From Gallionella sp. (GTDB taxonomy: Bacteria > Pseudomonadota > Gammaproteobacteria > Burkholderiales > Gallionellaceae), in contig JAUXWM010000013.1 in NCBI GenBank assembly GCA_030681375.1, forward strand, positions 1 to 55,557: a stretch of 55,557 bases of DNA. Reading direction: 5' to 3'. Of this stretch, positions 7,400 through 16,404 are shown in pieces. The position numbers were made by a program, and so were the translations under genes. Every line of letters begins with the position of its first letter. Position 1 is the stretch's first letter. The notes under the pieces were generated by a model. The model was not told where the DNA came from, did not search any database, and saw only the letters and a program-made list of their open reading frames with translations.

Positions 7400-8785
7400 C
7401 TATTTCACATCCGTGTCTATGCCATATTGCTTCAGTTTTTTCCACAGCGTGGTGCGCGACATCCCCAGGTTTTCGGCTGCCGCCGCCTTGTTGCCGCCGG
7501 CATGCTTGAGTGCCTGAAGAAGAATTTCCTGTTCATTTTGCTGTGCAGGCGCTCGATAGTAGCGTTGCATGATGCCTGTGGTATGGAGGGGGGCGGTGTC
7601 AGTACGCGTTCTCGAAAATGTCGGATAGCTGTCGCGCACTTCAGGCGGCAGATGACGTGCCAGAATTGTCGTGCCGTCGGTCTGTACCACGGCGTATTCC
7701 AGTGCGTTCCCCAGTTCACGCACATTGCCGGGCCAGTTATAGGCGCTCAAGGCATCGAGTGCCTCGCTGGAAATTTGCAGATCACGCCCCTGATGGCGGC
7801 TGAGTATATTGGCAAGCATGGCATTGGTCAGGAGAGGAATATCCTCAAGGCGATCACGCAGGGCGGGGAGATGCAAGGGGAGTACGCGCAGCCGGTAATA
7901 TAGATCGGCGCGGAATTCGCCCCGGCTCACCATGCCAGGAAGGTCGCGGTGGGTTGCCGCAATGATGCGCACATCTACCTTGCGTGTCTGGTTTTCTCCC
8001 AGCCTTTCGATTTCACGTTCCTGCAGGACGCGCAGCAGTTTTACCTGAACACTCAGCGGCACTTCACCGATTTCGTCCAGCAACAGTGTCCCGCCATCTG
8101 CCGCCTCGAAGCGACCTTCGCGGGCCGTGGTCGCGCCGGTGAAAGCGCCGCGTGCATGGCCAAACAATTCGCCTTCGAGCAGGTGTTCGGGAAAGGCGGC
8201 GCAGTGTACGCGTATATAAGGCCCTTTGGCCCGGCTGGAATTGTCGTGCAGTGCGCGCCCGACCAGCTCTTTGCCTGTGCCGCTTTCACCGGTGATAAGA
8301 ACGCCGGCCTCGCTTGCCGCCACCCGTAGTATCTGACGGAACATATCCTGCATGACCGGGCTGTTGCCGATCAGCCCGCCCAATTGCATCTTGTTGCTGG
8401 CCTCTTCTTCCAGCTGCACTTCGTGGCTGCGATCACGCAAGACCACGGCGCAGTAGGCCAGAGGTTCATCGGCGGGCAGCAACATGGCCCACATGCGTAA
8501 CGGGATTAGTCTGCCGTCCGTGCGTTGCACGACCAGGTCCTGAACCTTTTTTTCGTGTTGCGCATCCGCCATGAGGGTGCAATATCCGGCTTTTTCGCAG
8601 TCCCGTGCGCAAGCCGTTCCCCGAAAAAGGCTGGGGCATAGCGTGTTCATGATGGTTTCGTGGTTTTGCCCCAGCATGCGGCTTGCCGCCTCATTGATGG
8701 CCACGACATGGCGTTGCTGGTCAAGAAAAAGAATGCCTTCTTCCAGGTTGTCTAGAAACTGTCCCAAGCCTCGCAAAGTAATCAT
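7400..8785 (-). CDS. Sigma-54 enhancer-binding regulator with Cys-rich PAS domain
   Basis: 461 aa. Residues ~5-120 form a PAS domain holding four cysteines, C50, C59, C63 and C69 (C-x8-C-x3-C-x5-C), which could hold a metal or Fe-S centre or act as a redox switch (inference). The AAA+ domain (~137-370) has Walker A GESGTGKE at 166, the sigma-54 contact loop GAFTGA at 213-218 and Walker B LLLDE at 234-238. A Fis-type HTH ([22 protein letters not shown]) ends the protein. No receiver domain, so the PAS is the likely sensor. It lies between two matching sigma-54 promoters, and its own start faces the palindromes at 8796-8841, suggesting autoregulation and control of both flanking units. Confidence 0.92.
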   Translation of the reverse strand: MITLRGLGQFLDNLEEGILFLDQQRHVVAINEAASRMLGQNHETIMNTLCPSLFRGTACARDCEKAGYCTLMADAQHEKKVQDLVVQRTDGRLIPLRMWAMLLPADEPLAYCAVVLRDRSHEVQLEEEASNKMQLGGLIGNSPVMQDMFRQILRVAASEAGVLITGESGTGKELVGRALHDNSSRAKGPYIRVHCAAFPEHLLEGELFGHARGAFTGATTAREGRFEAADGGTLLLDEIGEVPLSVQVKLLRVLQEREIERLGENQTRKVDVRIIAATHRDLPGMVSRGEFRADLYYRLRVLPLHLPALRDRLEDIPLLTNAMLANILSRHQGRDLQISSEALDALSAYNWPGNVRELGNALEYAVVQTDGTTILARHLPPEVRDSYPTFSRTRTDTAPLHTTGIMQRYYRAPAQQNEQEILLQALKHAGGNKAAAAENLGMSRTTLWKKLKQYGIDTDVK

Positions 8786-8795
8786 AGTGTTTGTG

Positions 8796-8841
8796 TGTTA
8801 AACGTTAACAGTTGCAGCGATGTTAGTGTTCACAGTTAACG
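8796..8841. promoter_or_regulatory. Paired palindromes, putative regulator binding sites
   Basis: TGTTAAACGTTAACA at 8796-8810 is a perfect 6-3-6 inverted repeat. TGTTCACAGTTAACG at 8827-8841 is a weaker version (two mismatches), with centres 31 bases apart, about three helical turns. They lie 70-100 bases upstream of the -24 element at 8904 and directly upstream of the divergent regulator gene, the usual place for enhancer sites that may also mediate autoregulation. Confidence 0.6.
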
Positions 8842-8903
8842 GTGTCAACTTTGATTTTAAGTGCGAATAATTTTAGTTCTTTGATTTTTATATATAAATA
8901 TGT

Positions 8904-8919
8904 TGGCATGGTTGTTGCG
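8904..8919 (+). promoter_or_regulatory. Sigma-54 promoter of the yhcC-ubiUVT unit
   Basis: TGGCATGGTTGTTGCG carries the GG and GC dinucleotides at RpoN spacing and is one base different from the promoter at 6770-6785. It reads toward the radical-SAM and ubiUVT genes with a leader of about 200 bases. Confidence 0.8.
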
Positions 8920-8972
8920 TTAATAATTGAAGGGCGTCTGCGTGGCTGGACGTGCGGGAGGAGGTGAGCTGC

Positions 8973-9011
8973 ATGTTTTTGCAGTCGCACACGAGCCGAA
9001 ATCGGCAATAA
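8973..9011 (+). CDS. Possible 12-codon leader peptide
   Basis: ATG preceded by a very strong ribosome site (GGAGGAGGTGAG, 8957-8968) opens a 12-codon frame, MFLQSHTSRNRQ, in the leader of the yhcC-ubiUVT transcript. No terminator or attenuator hairpin was recognised around it. It could be a regulatory leader or chance; the unusually good ribosome site is the only support. Confidence 0.3.
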   Translation: MFLQSHTSRNRQ

Positions 9012-9024
9012 CAGGGTGACAATT

Positions 9025-9147
9025 ATGGTCGGACAAGATTCGGCCACGGAGGTGTATAGTTGCGATGAATTCAGCGTGCGGGAGCTTCATTTGAGTGCCT
9101 CATTCCGATATGTCGACCCTTGCGGCCTGAATCATGGCACTCTCTGA
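9025..9147 (+). CDS. Possible 40-codon small ORF overlapping the next start
   Basis: ATG after AGGGTGAC opens a 40-codon frame that runs 14 bases into the radical-SAM gene. The overlap could couple translation of a gene whose own start lacks a clear ribosome site. No homology recognised; there are cysteines in the middle and near the end. Confidence 0.22.
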   Translation: MVGQDSATEVYSCDEFSVRELHLSASFRYVDPCGLNHGTL

Positions 9148-10078
9148 CTACGTCCACACCTTTGGTCAATACCTGCTCAAGCGGCATGGCGAACGGGTAC
9201 ACAAGATCGCTCTGGACGCCGGATTTACCTGCCCAAACCGGGACGGCAGCAAGGGAATCGGCGGCTGTACATTCTGCAATAACAATTCATTCAGCCCGAA
9301 CGGACAGAAACAGCGCGAGCTGGAAGAGCAGCTCGACAGCGGGCGGCGTGCCATCTCCAGACGTACCCGGGCAAAAAAATATCTCGCCTATTTCCAGGCC
9401 TATACCAATACCTATGCCGATGTAGCGGAACTCGATGCGCTGTATCGTCAGGCCATGGCGCAACAGGATATTGTTGGCCTTTGTGTCGGTACGCGACCGG
9501 ATTGCGTGTCCGGCAAAGTGCTTGATTTGCTTGCACGCTACCTCGACGAAGGTCGCATCGTGTGGCTGGAACTCGGTCTGCAATCGGCCTTCGACGAGAC
9601 CCTGCGGCGCGTCAACCGCGGCCACGGTTTGCAGGAATACCGCGCGACAGCCGTTGAAGCGCGACGGCGTGGAATCCCGCTATGCACTCACTTGATTCTC
9701 GGCCTGCCGGGGGAAGATGAGTCACATTATCATGCCAGTCTGGACACCGTGCTGGACATAGGCGTAGATGGACTCAAGCTGCACGCTTTACATGTGGTGA
9801 AACAAACCGTGCTTGCCAACCAGTGGCGCCGCGGCGAATACCAGCCATTGGAGCGCGAGGCCTATATCCGCTATGCCTGTGATTTGATTGAACGCACACC
9901 GCAACACATTGTATTCCACCGTGTGACCGGCACCGCCGCGCCGGACATCTTGCTGGCACCGGAGTGGTGTTCACAGAAATGGAATATACTCAACGGCATA
10001 GAGTTTGAGCTGAAGCGGCGCGGCCATCGTCAGGGATGCAGGGTCGATCCTGATGTTTACTTGAAACCCGCGTACTGA
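9134..10078 (+). CDS. yhcC: TIGR01212-family radical SAM protein (YhcC-like)
   Basis: 314 aa. The radical-SAM cluster motif is FTCPNRDGSKGIGGCTFCNN (C-x12-C-x2-C, about residues 34-53), the long-spaced form of this family, followed by the SAM-binding barrel (GLCVGTRPDCV, WLELGLQSAF, THLILGLPGED). The C-terminal part carries HRVTG and ends in DPDVYL. The substrate of this family is not established. The ATG lacks a strong ribosome site. It is the first full gene of the sigma-54 transcript that continues into ubiU, ubiV and ubiT, which suggests a role under anaerobic or low-oxygen conditions (inference). Confidence 0.88.
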   Translation: MALSDYVHTFGQYLLKRHGERVHKIALDAGFTCPNRDGSKGIGGCTFCNNNSFSPNGQKQRELEEQLDSGRRAISRRTRAKKYLAYFQAYTNTYADVAELDALYRQAMAQQDIVGLCVGTRPDCVSGKVLDLLARYLDEGRIVWLELGLQSAFDETLRRVNRGHGLQEYRATAVEARRRGIPLCTHLILGLPGEDESHYHASLDTVLDIGVDGLKLHALHVVKQTVLANQWRRGEYQPLEREAYIRYACDLIERTPQHIVFHRVTGTAAPDILLAPEWCSQKWNILNGIEFELKRRGHRQGCRVDPDVYLKPAY

Positions 10079-10095
10079 TCGTGAGGAGATACGGG

Positions 10096-11106
10096 ATGCA
10101 GCCTGAAAAAATCGAATTGGTGTGTCCGGCAGGCAGTCTGCCGGCGTTAAAGACCGCCATAGACCACGGTGCGGATTGTGTTTATATGGGATTTCGCGAC
10201 GACACCAATGCGCGTAATTTTACCGGCCTGAATTTTAGTTTTGACAACGCAAAAGAGGGCGTGCGTTACGCCCACGCAAAAGGCAGAAAAGTGCTGCTGG
10301 CGTTGAATACCTATCCTCAGGCCGACGGCTGGCAGCGCTGGAGGACGGCTATCGATAATGCTGCTGAACTGGGTATGGATGCGGTTATTCTGGCTGACCC
10401 CGGCCTGATGCAGTACGCCGCAAAGACTCATCCCGAGCTGCGCCTGCACCTTTCGGTGCAAGGTTCGGCCACCAACTACGAAGCCATCAATTTTTACCAT
10501 GAGATGTTCGGCATCCGGCGCGCCGTGGTGCCACGCGTGCTGGCGCTGGCGCAGGTTGAACAGCTGATGGCCGGCACGCCGGTGGAAATCGAGTTGTTTG
10601 GCTTTGGCGGCCTGTGCGTCATGGTGGAAGGGCGCTGCGCCCTGTCTTCCTATGCCACCGGCGATTCTCCCAACACCTGCGGCGTGTGTTCGCCACCCAA
10701 GGCGGTGCGCTGGCAGGAAACACCCAAGGGGCTGGAATCACGTCTCAATGGCATTTTGATCGACCGTTATGATCCTGAAGAAAAGGCGGGTTATCCCACC
10801 CTGTGCAAGGGCCGCTTCGATGTGGAGGGCGAGACCTATTATGCTATTGAGGAGCCTACCAGTCTCAATACGCTGGAACTGTTGCCTAAGTTGATGAACA
10901 TGGGGATAGCCGCGATCAAGATCGAGGGGCGTCAGCGCAGTCCTGCCTATGTTGAACAGGTCACCCGGGTCTGGCGTCAGGCAATCGATAGTTGCCAGCG
11001 GGACACGCAATCCTTTACCGTCAAACCCGCATGGATGGCGGAGCTGGGCAAGGTTTCCGAAGGACAGCAACAGACGCTGGGCGCGTATTACCGCCCCTGG
11101 AAATAA
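10096..11106 (+). CDS. ubiU: UbiU, O2-independent ubiquinone hydroxylation (U32 peptidase fold)
   Basis: 336 aa from the ATG at 10096, chosen because GAGGAGAT sits seven bases upstream; an in-frame GTG at 10081 would overlap that site. The start MQPEKIELVCPAGSLPAL and DDTNARNFTGLNF match UbiU/YhbU. Cluster cysteines appear as CVMVEGRC then NTCGVC (C-x6-C-x16-C) with a fourth in YPTLCKGR, the [4Fe-4S] set known in UbiU; the Cys in NTC is additional. By family knowledge UbiU pairs with UbiV and carries out prephenate-dependent ring hydroxylation without oxygen. The gene lies three bases before ubiV. Confidence 0.92.
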   Translation: MQPEKIELVCPAGSLPALKTAIDHGADCVYMGFRDDTNARNFTGLNFSFDNAKEGVRYAHAKGRKVLLALNTYPQADGWQRWRTAIDNAAELGMDAVILADPGLMQYAAKTHPELRLHLSVQGSATNYEAINFYHEMFGIRRAVVPRVLALAQVEQLMAGTPVEIELFGFGGLCVMVEGRCALSSYATGDSPNTCGVCSPPKAVRWQETPKGLESRLNGILIDRYDPEEKAGYPTLCKGRFDVEGETYYAIEEPTSLNTLELLPKLMNMGIAAIKIEGRQRSPAYVEQVTRVWRQAIDSCQRDTQSFTVKPAWMAELGKVSEGQQQTLGAYYRPWK

Positions 11107-11109
11107 GAT

Positions 11110-12000
11110 ATGAAACTAGCCCTCGGACCCGTCCTCTACTATTGGGATCGCGACACCATGCTGGATTTCTACGATCAGATGGCTGACGCGCCGGTGGATA
11201 TCATCTATCTGGGCGAGACCGTCTGTTCGCGCCGTCACTTACTGCGCCTGCAGGATTATCTGGATGTGGCGGAACGCCTGGTTGCCGCCGGCAAGGAGGT
11301 GGTAATTGCGACGCAGACCCTGATTGAATCCGAATACGACGTCAAGACCCTGCGCAGAATTGCCGGTAATGAAAAATTCCGCGTTGAGGCCAATGATATG
11401 GGGGCGGTGCGCCTGCTGGCGAATAAGACTCCATTCGTGGCAGGCTCGACGCTGAATGTTTTTAACTCACAAACGCTGGATTTACTTGCCGGACTGGGCG
11501 CGACGCGCTGGGTTATGCCGGTGGAAATGTCACGCGCTGCGCTCGCCTCCGTGCTGCGTCAGCGGCAATCCGCCGTTGAAACTGAAGTGTTTGCCTACGG
11601 ACGCCTGCCGCTGGCTTACTCGGCCCGTTGCTTCACCGCCCGTCACCATAATTTGCAGAAAGACGATTGCCAGTTCAAGTGCCTTGATTATGAAGATGGC
11701 CTTGCGCTAAAAACTCGCGAAGGCCAGCCCTTCTTGACGCTGAACGGCATTCAGACCCAGTCGGCGCTGGTACATAATCTGATTGCTGAGTTAGACACTC
11801 TGCAGGACGCGGGGGTAGATGTAGTGCGGGTCAGTCCGCAAGCACACCACAGCGGCGAAATATTGCGCCTGTTCCGGGAATGCATGGAACGGCGTCTAAC
11901 GCCCGCACAGGCTTTATCGCAAATTGAAGGATTGATGCCAGCGGCATCCTGCAACGGCTATTGGCACGACCAACCCGGCCTTGAGTTTATAAGCCGTTAG
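11110..12000 (+). CDS. ubiV: UbiV, partner of UbiU
   Basis: 296 aa, U32 peptidase fold. The expected cysteines are present: ETVCSRRH near residue 38, and SARCFTARHH with DDCQFKC downstream (C-x12-C-x3-C). These are the [4Fe-4S] ligands known in UbiV. The start MKLALGPVLYYWDRDTM is typical (UbiV proteins begin with a short strand and YYW). It is three bases downstream of ubiU; the two form a heterodimer in characterised organisms. Confidence 0.92.
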   Translation: MKLALGPVLYYWDRDTMLDFYDQMADAPVDIIYLGETVCSRRHLLRLQDYLDVAERLVAAGKEVVIATQTLIESEYDVKTLRRIAGNEKFRVEANDMGAVRLLANKTPFVAGSTLNVFNSQTLDLLAGLGATRWVMPVEMSRAALASVLRQRQSAVETEVFAYGRLPLAYSARCFTARHHNLQKDDCQFKCLDYEDGLALKTREGQPFLTLNGIQTQSALVHNLIAELDTLQDAGVDVVRVSPQAHHSGEILRLFRECMERRLTPAQALSQIEGLMPAASCNGYWHDQPGLEFISR

Positions 12001-12024
12001 CAACTATCGAGGGAGGTGCACAGC

Positions 12025-12489
12025 ATGAAACCGTTTCTAATTCCGCAGTCCATCAGTGCGCTTGTCTCACTGCTGCCTCAATATCCCCATGCGGTGATTT
12101 TTACCCGTGCCGTCAATCTGGCGCTGAACGACAGGCTGCGCGATGAAGTCTGGCAACCTCTGCACGGCAAGCGCGTCTGCATCCGCGTCAAGGATGCCCG
12201 CATCGCGTTCCACTTCACGCTGGATGCCAGCGGTATGCTTGCCCGCCATGCGGTTTCCCGGCCCGATCTCACCATCAGCGCCAGTGCGCAGGATTTCTTC
12301 CTGCTGGCCTTGCGCAAGGAAGACCCGGATACGCTGTTCTTCGGTCGTCGTCTGCTGATGGAAGGGGATACCGAACTGGGTCTGCTGGTGAAAAATACGC
12401 TGGATGCCATGGAATTGCCGCCGCTGGATTTTCACGCCTTACTGCCTGCACATTTGCTCGGCAAGCTGCGTACACGCCTGCTGGCGTGA
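12025..12489 (+). CDS. ubiT: UbiT, SCP2-domain lipid carrier for anaerobic ubiquinone synthesis
   Basis: 154 aa from the ATG at 12025, preceded by GGGAGGTG; an earlier GTG at 12016 overlaps that site. An SCP2 domain spans about residues 30-125 (VCIRVKDARIAFHFTL, PDLTISASAQDFFLLA, FFGRRLLMEGDTELGL). Family knowledge: UbiT binds isoprenoid quinone intermediates and works with UbiU/UbiV. It closes the sigma-54-controlled unit, which ends 24 bases after ubiV begins its untranslated gap. Confidence 0.9.
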   Translation: MKPFLIPQSISALVSLLPQYPHAVIFTRAVNLALNDRLRDEVWQPLHGKRVCIRVKDARIAFHFTLDASGMLARHAVSRPDLTISASAQDFFLLALRKEDPDTLFFGRRLLMEGDTELGLLVKNTLDAMELPPLDFHALLPAHLLGKLRTRLLA

Positions 12490-12561
12490 TCCAAGGGGAC
12501 GTACTGGCAGTCCGGCACACACCGGGCTGCCACTCGTCTCACTGCGGAAATATTTTTTAGA

Positions 12562-13416
12562 TTATGTAAAAACACGCTCACCGATTGATGCCGCAGTGCC
12601 TTCCAGTTGGGGCACCTGAGTATGACCCATCGCACGGATATTCACCGTCACCTGTGCGTCGAGTTTGCGTCGCGTGATGGTAGGCCCGGCTCCCCTCAAT
12701 ACCTTGCAGAAGTTGTAGGTGAACACCCCGCGTATCGCGCCGCCGATCGCTGTTTCCGCCGAAGTCTGGTTGTCGCGGCAACCGCCCCACAGTACATGAT
12801 TCAACACGGGCACGGCGACCGCATTCTTCGTTTTGCTGGTTTCCTTGCGCCTGAGTATGCCGCGCGCCGGCAGTGAAGGATTGGCGTCGATAAAGAAACC
12901 CCAGTCTATCGGCGGTTCGACGTAACGCGAGGTGCTGGCCGGCACGCCGATTAAGGCATCTATGCCCCCGCGCGTCGCACTGCCGGAATGGCAGGAATCG
13001 AAGATGATGTCCAGATTGACCCCAGCAGGCAGCGTGTTCAGTGCTGCGCGAAAGTCGTCATCCTTGATCATGCCTGCCGTCGCATAGTCGTGCGGGCAGA
13101 TGGTCTCATCCCTGCCGTCCGGCTCATCCCCGCTGGTATCCACCATTTGCGAACCATGACCTGAGTAATAAAACACTAGCACATCGCCTTTGACCGCCTT
13201 GCTGCATAGCCATTTCAGTCCCGTGATGATCGCAGCCCGTGTTGCTCTGCCGTCAGTGAGTATCTGCATCGTTGCGGGTGTGGCCGGTACGATGCCCAAG
13301 GCGTTGAGCGTGTTCGCCATGTCGCGGACATCGTTTACGCAGCCGCGCAGGTCAGGCCCGCCTGCGCCAACCGGTGCATAGTCATTGATTCCAATCAGCA
13401 ACGCTTTTCTTTTCAT
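12562..13416 (-). CDS. Metacaspase (caspase-like C14 protease)
   Basis: 284 aa from the ATG at 13416, chosen for the GGGAGAAGCG ribosome site. The caspase fold starts KALLIGINDYAPVG; the catalytic His is in YYSGHGSQ and the catalytic Cys in IIFDSCHSGSATRGG. GDEPDGRDETICPHDY is the acidic calcium-binding type segment of type I metacaspases. No signal peptide, prodomain or death-fold partner is visible. It lies alone between ubiT and glnE, convergent with ubiT. Bacterial members may act in stress or phage responses, but nothing here shows which. Confidence 0.9.
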   Translation of the reverse strand: MKRKALLIGINDYAPVGAGGPDLRGCVNDVRDMANTLNALGIVPATPATMQILTDGRATRAAIITGLKWLCSKAVKGDVLVFYYSGHGSQMVDTSGDEPDGRDETICPHDYATAGMIKDDDFRAALNTLPAGVNLDIIFDSCHSGSATRGGIDALIGVPASTSRYVEPPIDWGFFIDANPSLPARGILRRKETSKTKNAVAVPVLNHVLWGGCRDNQTSAETAIGGAIRGVFTYNFCKVLRGAGPTITRRKLDAQVTVNIRAMGHTQVPQLEGTAASIGERVFT

Positions 13417-13566
13417 GATCGCTTCTCCCATATGAATTTGCATCCCGGATTCGGGAATGGCATCAATACAACGGACAGTGGCAAAAACCGGAAATGTCCG
13501 TGGGAAAATTAGAGCACAGTGTTAAATATTGCGGTATATGGCTGATTGTCTAGGTAAATTGGCCTA

Positions 13567-16278
13567 TTACTGCGATGCGCAAGGGAATAGTTCCGCCCAC
13601 AGCCGCACGCTGGCGCTGATGTCAATTTCGTCCGGCGCGACCCGGCAGGGGGTAACATCATTGAGGCGCATGCGATGCTGGGTCTGGCGCAGGGTGCGGT
13701 ACAAATCGCGAACCCGTCCGGCAAGCTCGACGTTGATCAGGCCGAATTCAGCCGCAATCTTCAGTAGGGCCAGATTGCCGTCATTGGCGGTAAGTTGCGG
13801 ATAGGCGTGCGCGTGGGCGAGCACCAGATATTGCACCATGAACTCGATGTCCACCATGCCGCCGCTGTCGTGTTTGATGTCGAACAAGTCGCTGTGGTTG
13901 GGATGTCCATCGTGCATCTTCTGTCGCATGGACAGGATTTCAGCGCGTAATTTTTCAGTGTCGCGCGGCAGACTGAGCACCTGTTGGCGTATGCGGTCAA
14001 ATTCCGCGCCCACCCGTTCATCGCCTGCGCTGAAGCGGGCGCGGGTCAGTGCCTGATGCTCCCATACCCAGGCCTGGCTGTGCTGGTATTCGGCAAATGC
14101 CGCGACGGAACTCACCAGCAGGCCACTCGCGCCGTTCGGTCGCAGGCGTAAATCGGTTTCATACAAGCGCCCCGATGCGGTGTAGCTGCCCAGCATGGAA
14201 TTGATGCGCATTCCCAGCTTGGCATAGTTTTCCTGCGCGTCTGCATGATCGTCGTCATACAGGAAAATCATGTCGATATCGGAGGCGTAGCCCATTTCCT
14301 TGCCGCCCAGTTTCCCATAGCTGATGATGGCAAAGCTGGGCACATCGCAGTGCCGTTTGCGCGCTCCTGCCCAGGCCAGCACCAGCACATGGCGCAGGAC
14401 CAGATCAGCCAGTTCGCTTAAATGGTCGCTGAGATTCTCCAGCGGCAGCAGGCCCTGCAAATCCATCGCCAGCAAGTGAAAAATCTGCTCCTGCTGGACA
14501 TGATGCAGCACTTCCAGTTGTCGTTCGGCATCGTTGCCGTGATCGGCAAGTCGCGCCTGCAAATCAATTTCGATCTGCGACCACTGCGGCGGCTGATACA
14601 GTTCGCGCGCATCCAGCAATTCGTCAAACAGTGCCGGATGGTGCGCCAGATAACCGGCCGCCCAGCTGCTGGATGAAACCAGCCGGATCAGGCGCTGCAA
14701 GGCTTGCGGGTATTCGGCGAGGAAGGCCAGATAAGAGGCGCGGCGACTGATCGCTTCCAGCAAGACCAGCATGCGTGACAGGGTGGCATCGGGATCGCTG
14801 TATTGCGCGCTCAGGGTAATGAATTGCGGGATCAGCTGGTCCAGACGTTGCCGCCCCAGATTGGACAACTGCCGATAACGTGAACTGGCGCGCATCTGCA
14901 ACAGGCGCTGCGCGCTATCCGGTGCGGTGTGATAAGCCAGCTCTTCCAGACCCTTAGTCAATTCGTCCGCGCTGATATCTTCGCGCCAGAGTTGTGCGTT
15001 ATTTTGCTCTTGTGCGGTTTCGCCGAAAATTTGCTCGAATTGCTGGCTGACCAGTGCGCGATGCCGATCAAGCACTTGCAGCAGCGCGGCATAATCGGCA
15101 TATGCCATGGTGGTGGCGATGAGTTGCTGATCCTCGGGTTTTACCGGTAATTCCTGAGTCTGCTGGTCATCCAGATATTGCAAGCGGTGTTCCAGATTGC
15201 GCAAAAAAACATAGGCCGCATCCAGATCAGCCACGACACCGGCAGATAATTGTCCGTTTTCTGACAGTTGTTTGAGTACCTGGCGGGTGGGCAGGATGCG
15301 CAGTCGGGCATCCTGCCCACCGCGTATCAACTGAAACACCTGGGCGGTGAATTCGATCTCACGGATACCGCCGGGCCCGAGTTTGATATTGCCCAGACGA
15401 TCGCGCCGTTGCACTTCCTGACGAATTTGCGCATGCAGTTTGCGCATCGAATCAATCGCACCGAAATCAAGATATTTGCGGAATACGAAAGGCTGATACA
15501 GTTGTTTTAACTCAACTGCGCTGGCGTGGTTGGCCGGAGCAATGACGCGCGCCTTGATCCAGGCGTAGCGCTCCCATTCTCGCCCTTGACTGATCAGATA
15601 CTCTTCCAGCGCGTCAAAGCTCATTACCAGCGGACCGCTGTCGCCATAGGGACGCAGGCGCATGTCCACGCGAAACACATAGCCGTCGCCGGTGGCTTCG
15701 TTGATGATATTGATCAGGCGGCGACCCAGCCGGGTAAAAAATTCATGATTGCTGAGGGTGCGTGCGCCATTGGTTTCACCTTCTTCCGCATACGCAAAAA
15801 TGAGATCGATATCGGACGACACATTCAATTCACCGCCACCGAGCTTGCCCATGCCGATAATCAACAGTTGCTGGGCGCTATGGCTGGTCGCGCCCAGCGG
15901 AGTGCCAAATTGAGCCTCCAGGGTCTGCATCAAACAGGACTGCGCCTGTTGTACCGTGATTTCCGCCAGCGCGGTCATGGCCTGCATCACTTCATCCAGA
16001 TCAGCCAAACCGTTCAGGTCGCGCAAAATCAGCTTGACCATTACCCGCTTGCGCAATTGGCGCACTGCGCGTGCCAGCGCCGCTTCATCCTGCAAATTGA
16101 AGCCGGACTGTTGTAACAGGGAGACTATCTCATCGCGGTTGCAGGGCGTGTTGTAATTTTCCTGCAACCATTCCAGTAATGAAGCATCTGCTTCCAGTAC
16201 GCGTCCGGCATAACGGCTGCCGATGCGGGTTTTTTGCAACAGAGCGGCGAAGATAGGTGGTGTGTTTTCAGTATTCAC
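13567..16278 (-). CDS. glnE: Glutamine synthetase adenylyltransferase/adenylyl-removing enzyme
   Basis: About 903 aa from a GTG at 16278; the frame stays open to 16395, but those extra residues come from a repeat-like stretch and look non-native. Two nucleotidyltransferase domains are visible: IIGMGKLGGGELNVSSDIDLIF in the N-terminal half, quoted as its GxGKxGGxE and SDIDLIF parts, and SYGKLGGKEMGYASDIDM in the C-terminal half. The intervening helical PII-binding regions are present (RRDRLGNIKLGPGGIREIEF). The enzyme adenylylates and deadenylylates GlnA in response to PII. Length suits the family (~900-950). The start codon is uncertain. Confidence 0.92.
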   Translation of the reverse strand: MNTENTPPIFAALLQKTRIGSRYAGRVLEADASLLEWLQENYNTPCNRDEIVSLLQQSGFNLQDEAALARAVRQLRKRVMVKLILRDLNGLADLDEVMQAMTALAEITVQQAQSCLMQTLEAQFGTPLGATSHSAQQLLIIGMGKLGGGELNVSSDIDLIFAYAEEGETNGARTLSNHEFFTRLGRRLINIINEATGDGYVFRVDMRLRPYGDSGPLVMSFDALEEYLISQGREWERYAWIKARVIAPANHASAVELKQLYQPFVFRKYLDFGAIDSMRKLHAQIRQEVQRRDRLGNIKLGPGGIREIEFTAQVFQLIRGGQDARLRILPTRQVLKQLSENGQLSAGVVADLDAAYVFLRNLEHRLQYLDDQQTQELPVKPEDQQLIATTMAYADYAALLQVLDRHRALVSQQFEQIFGETAQEQNNAQLWREDISADELTKGLEELAYHTAPDSAQRLLQMRASSRYRQLSNLGRQRLDQLIPQFITLSAQYSDPDATLSRMLVLLEAISRRASYLAFLAEYPQALQRLIRLVSSSSWAAGYLAHHPALFDELLDARELYQPPQWSQIEIDLQARLADHGNDAERQLEVLHHVQQEQIFHLLAMDLQGLLPLENLSDHLSELADLVLRHVLVLAWAGARKRHCDVPSFAIISYGKLGGKEMGYASDIDMIFLYDDDHADAQENYAKLGMRINSMLGSYTASGRLYETDLRLRPNGASGLLVSSVAAFAEYQHSQAWVWEHQALTRARFSAGDERVGAEFDRIRQQVLSLPRDTEKLRAEILSMRQKMHDGHPNHSDLFDIKHDSGGMVDIEFMVQYLVLAHAHAYPQLTANDGNLALLKIAAEFGLINVELAGRVRDLYRTLRQTQHRMRLNDVTPCRVAPDEIDISASVRLWAELFPCASQ

Positions 16279-16322
16279 AGGCGGATGGCGGGTCTGATAA
16301 GTTAGAATGCACTCTACCAGCC

Positions 16323-16398
16323 GTGAGTAGCCAGTGGCAAATGGTAAGTGATGACACCAATTGCGACTGGCGACTAACCACTTTCGACTCACCACTTA
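16323..16398. repeat. Imperfect inverted repeat between glnE and yhdP
   Basis: GTGAGTAGCCAGTGG near the left and CCACTTTCGACTCAC near the right are complementary apart from a three-base mismatch. The intervening bases are variations on GACTGGCGACTA. It occupies almost the whole divergent gap and runs up to the yhdP start. It belongs with the low-complexity inverted repeats at 21149 and 27747. Confidence 0.5.
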
Positions 16399-16404
16399 CA
16401 ATAC

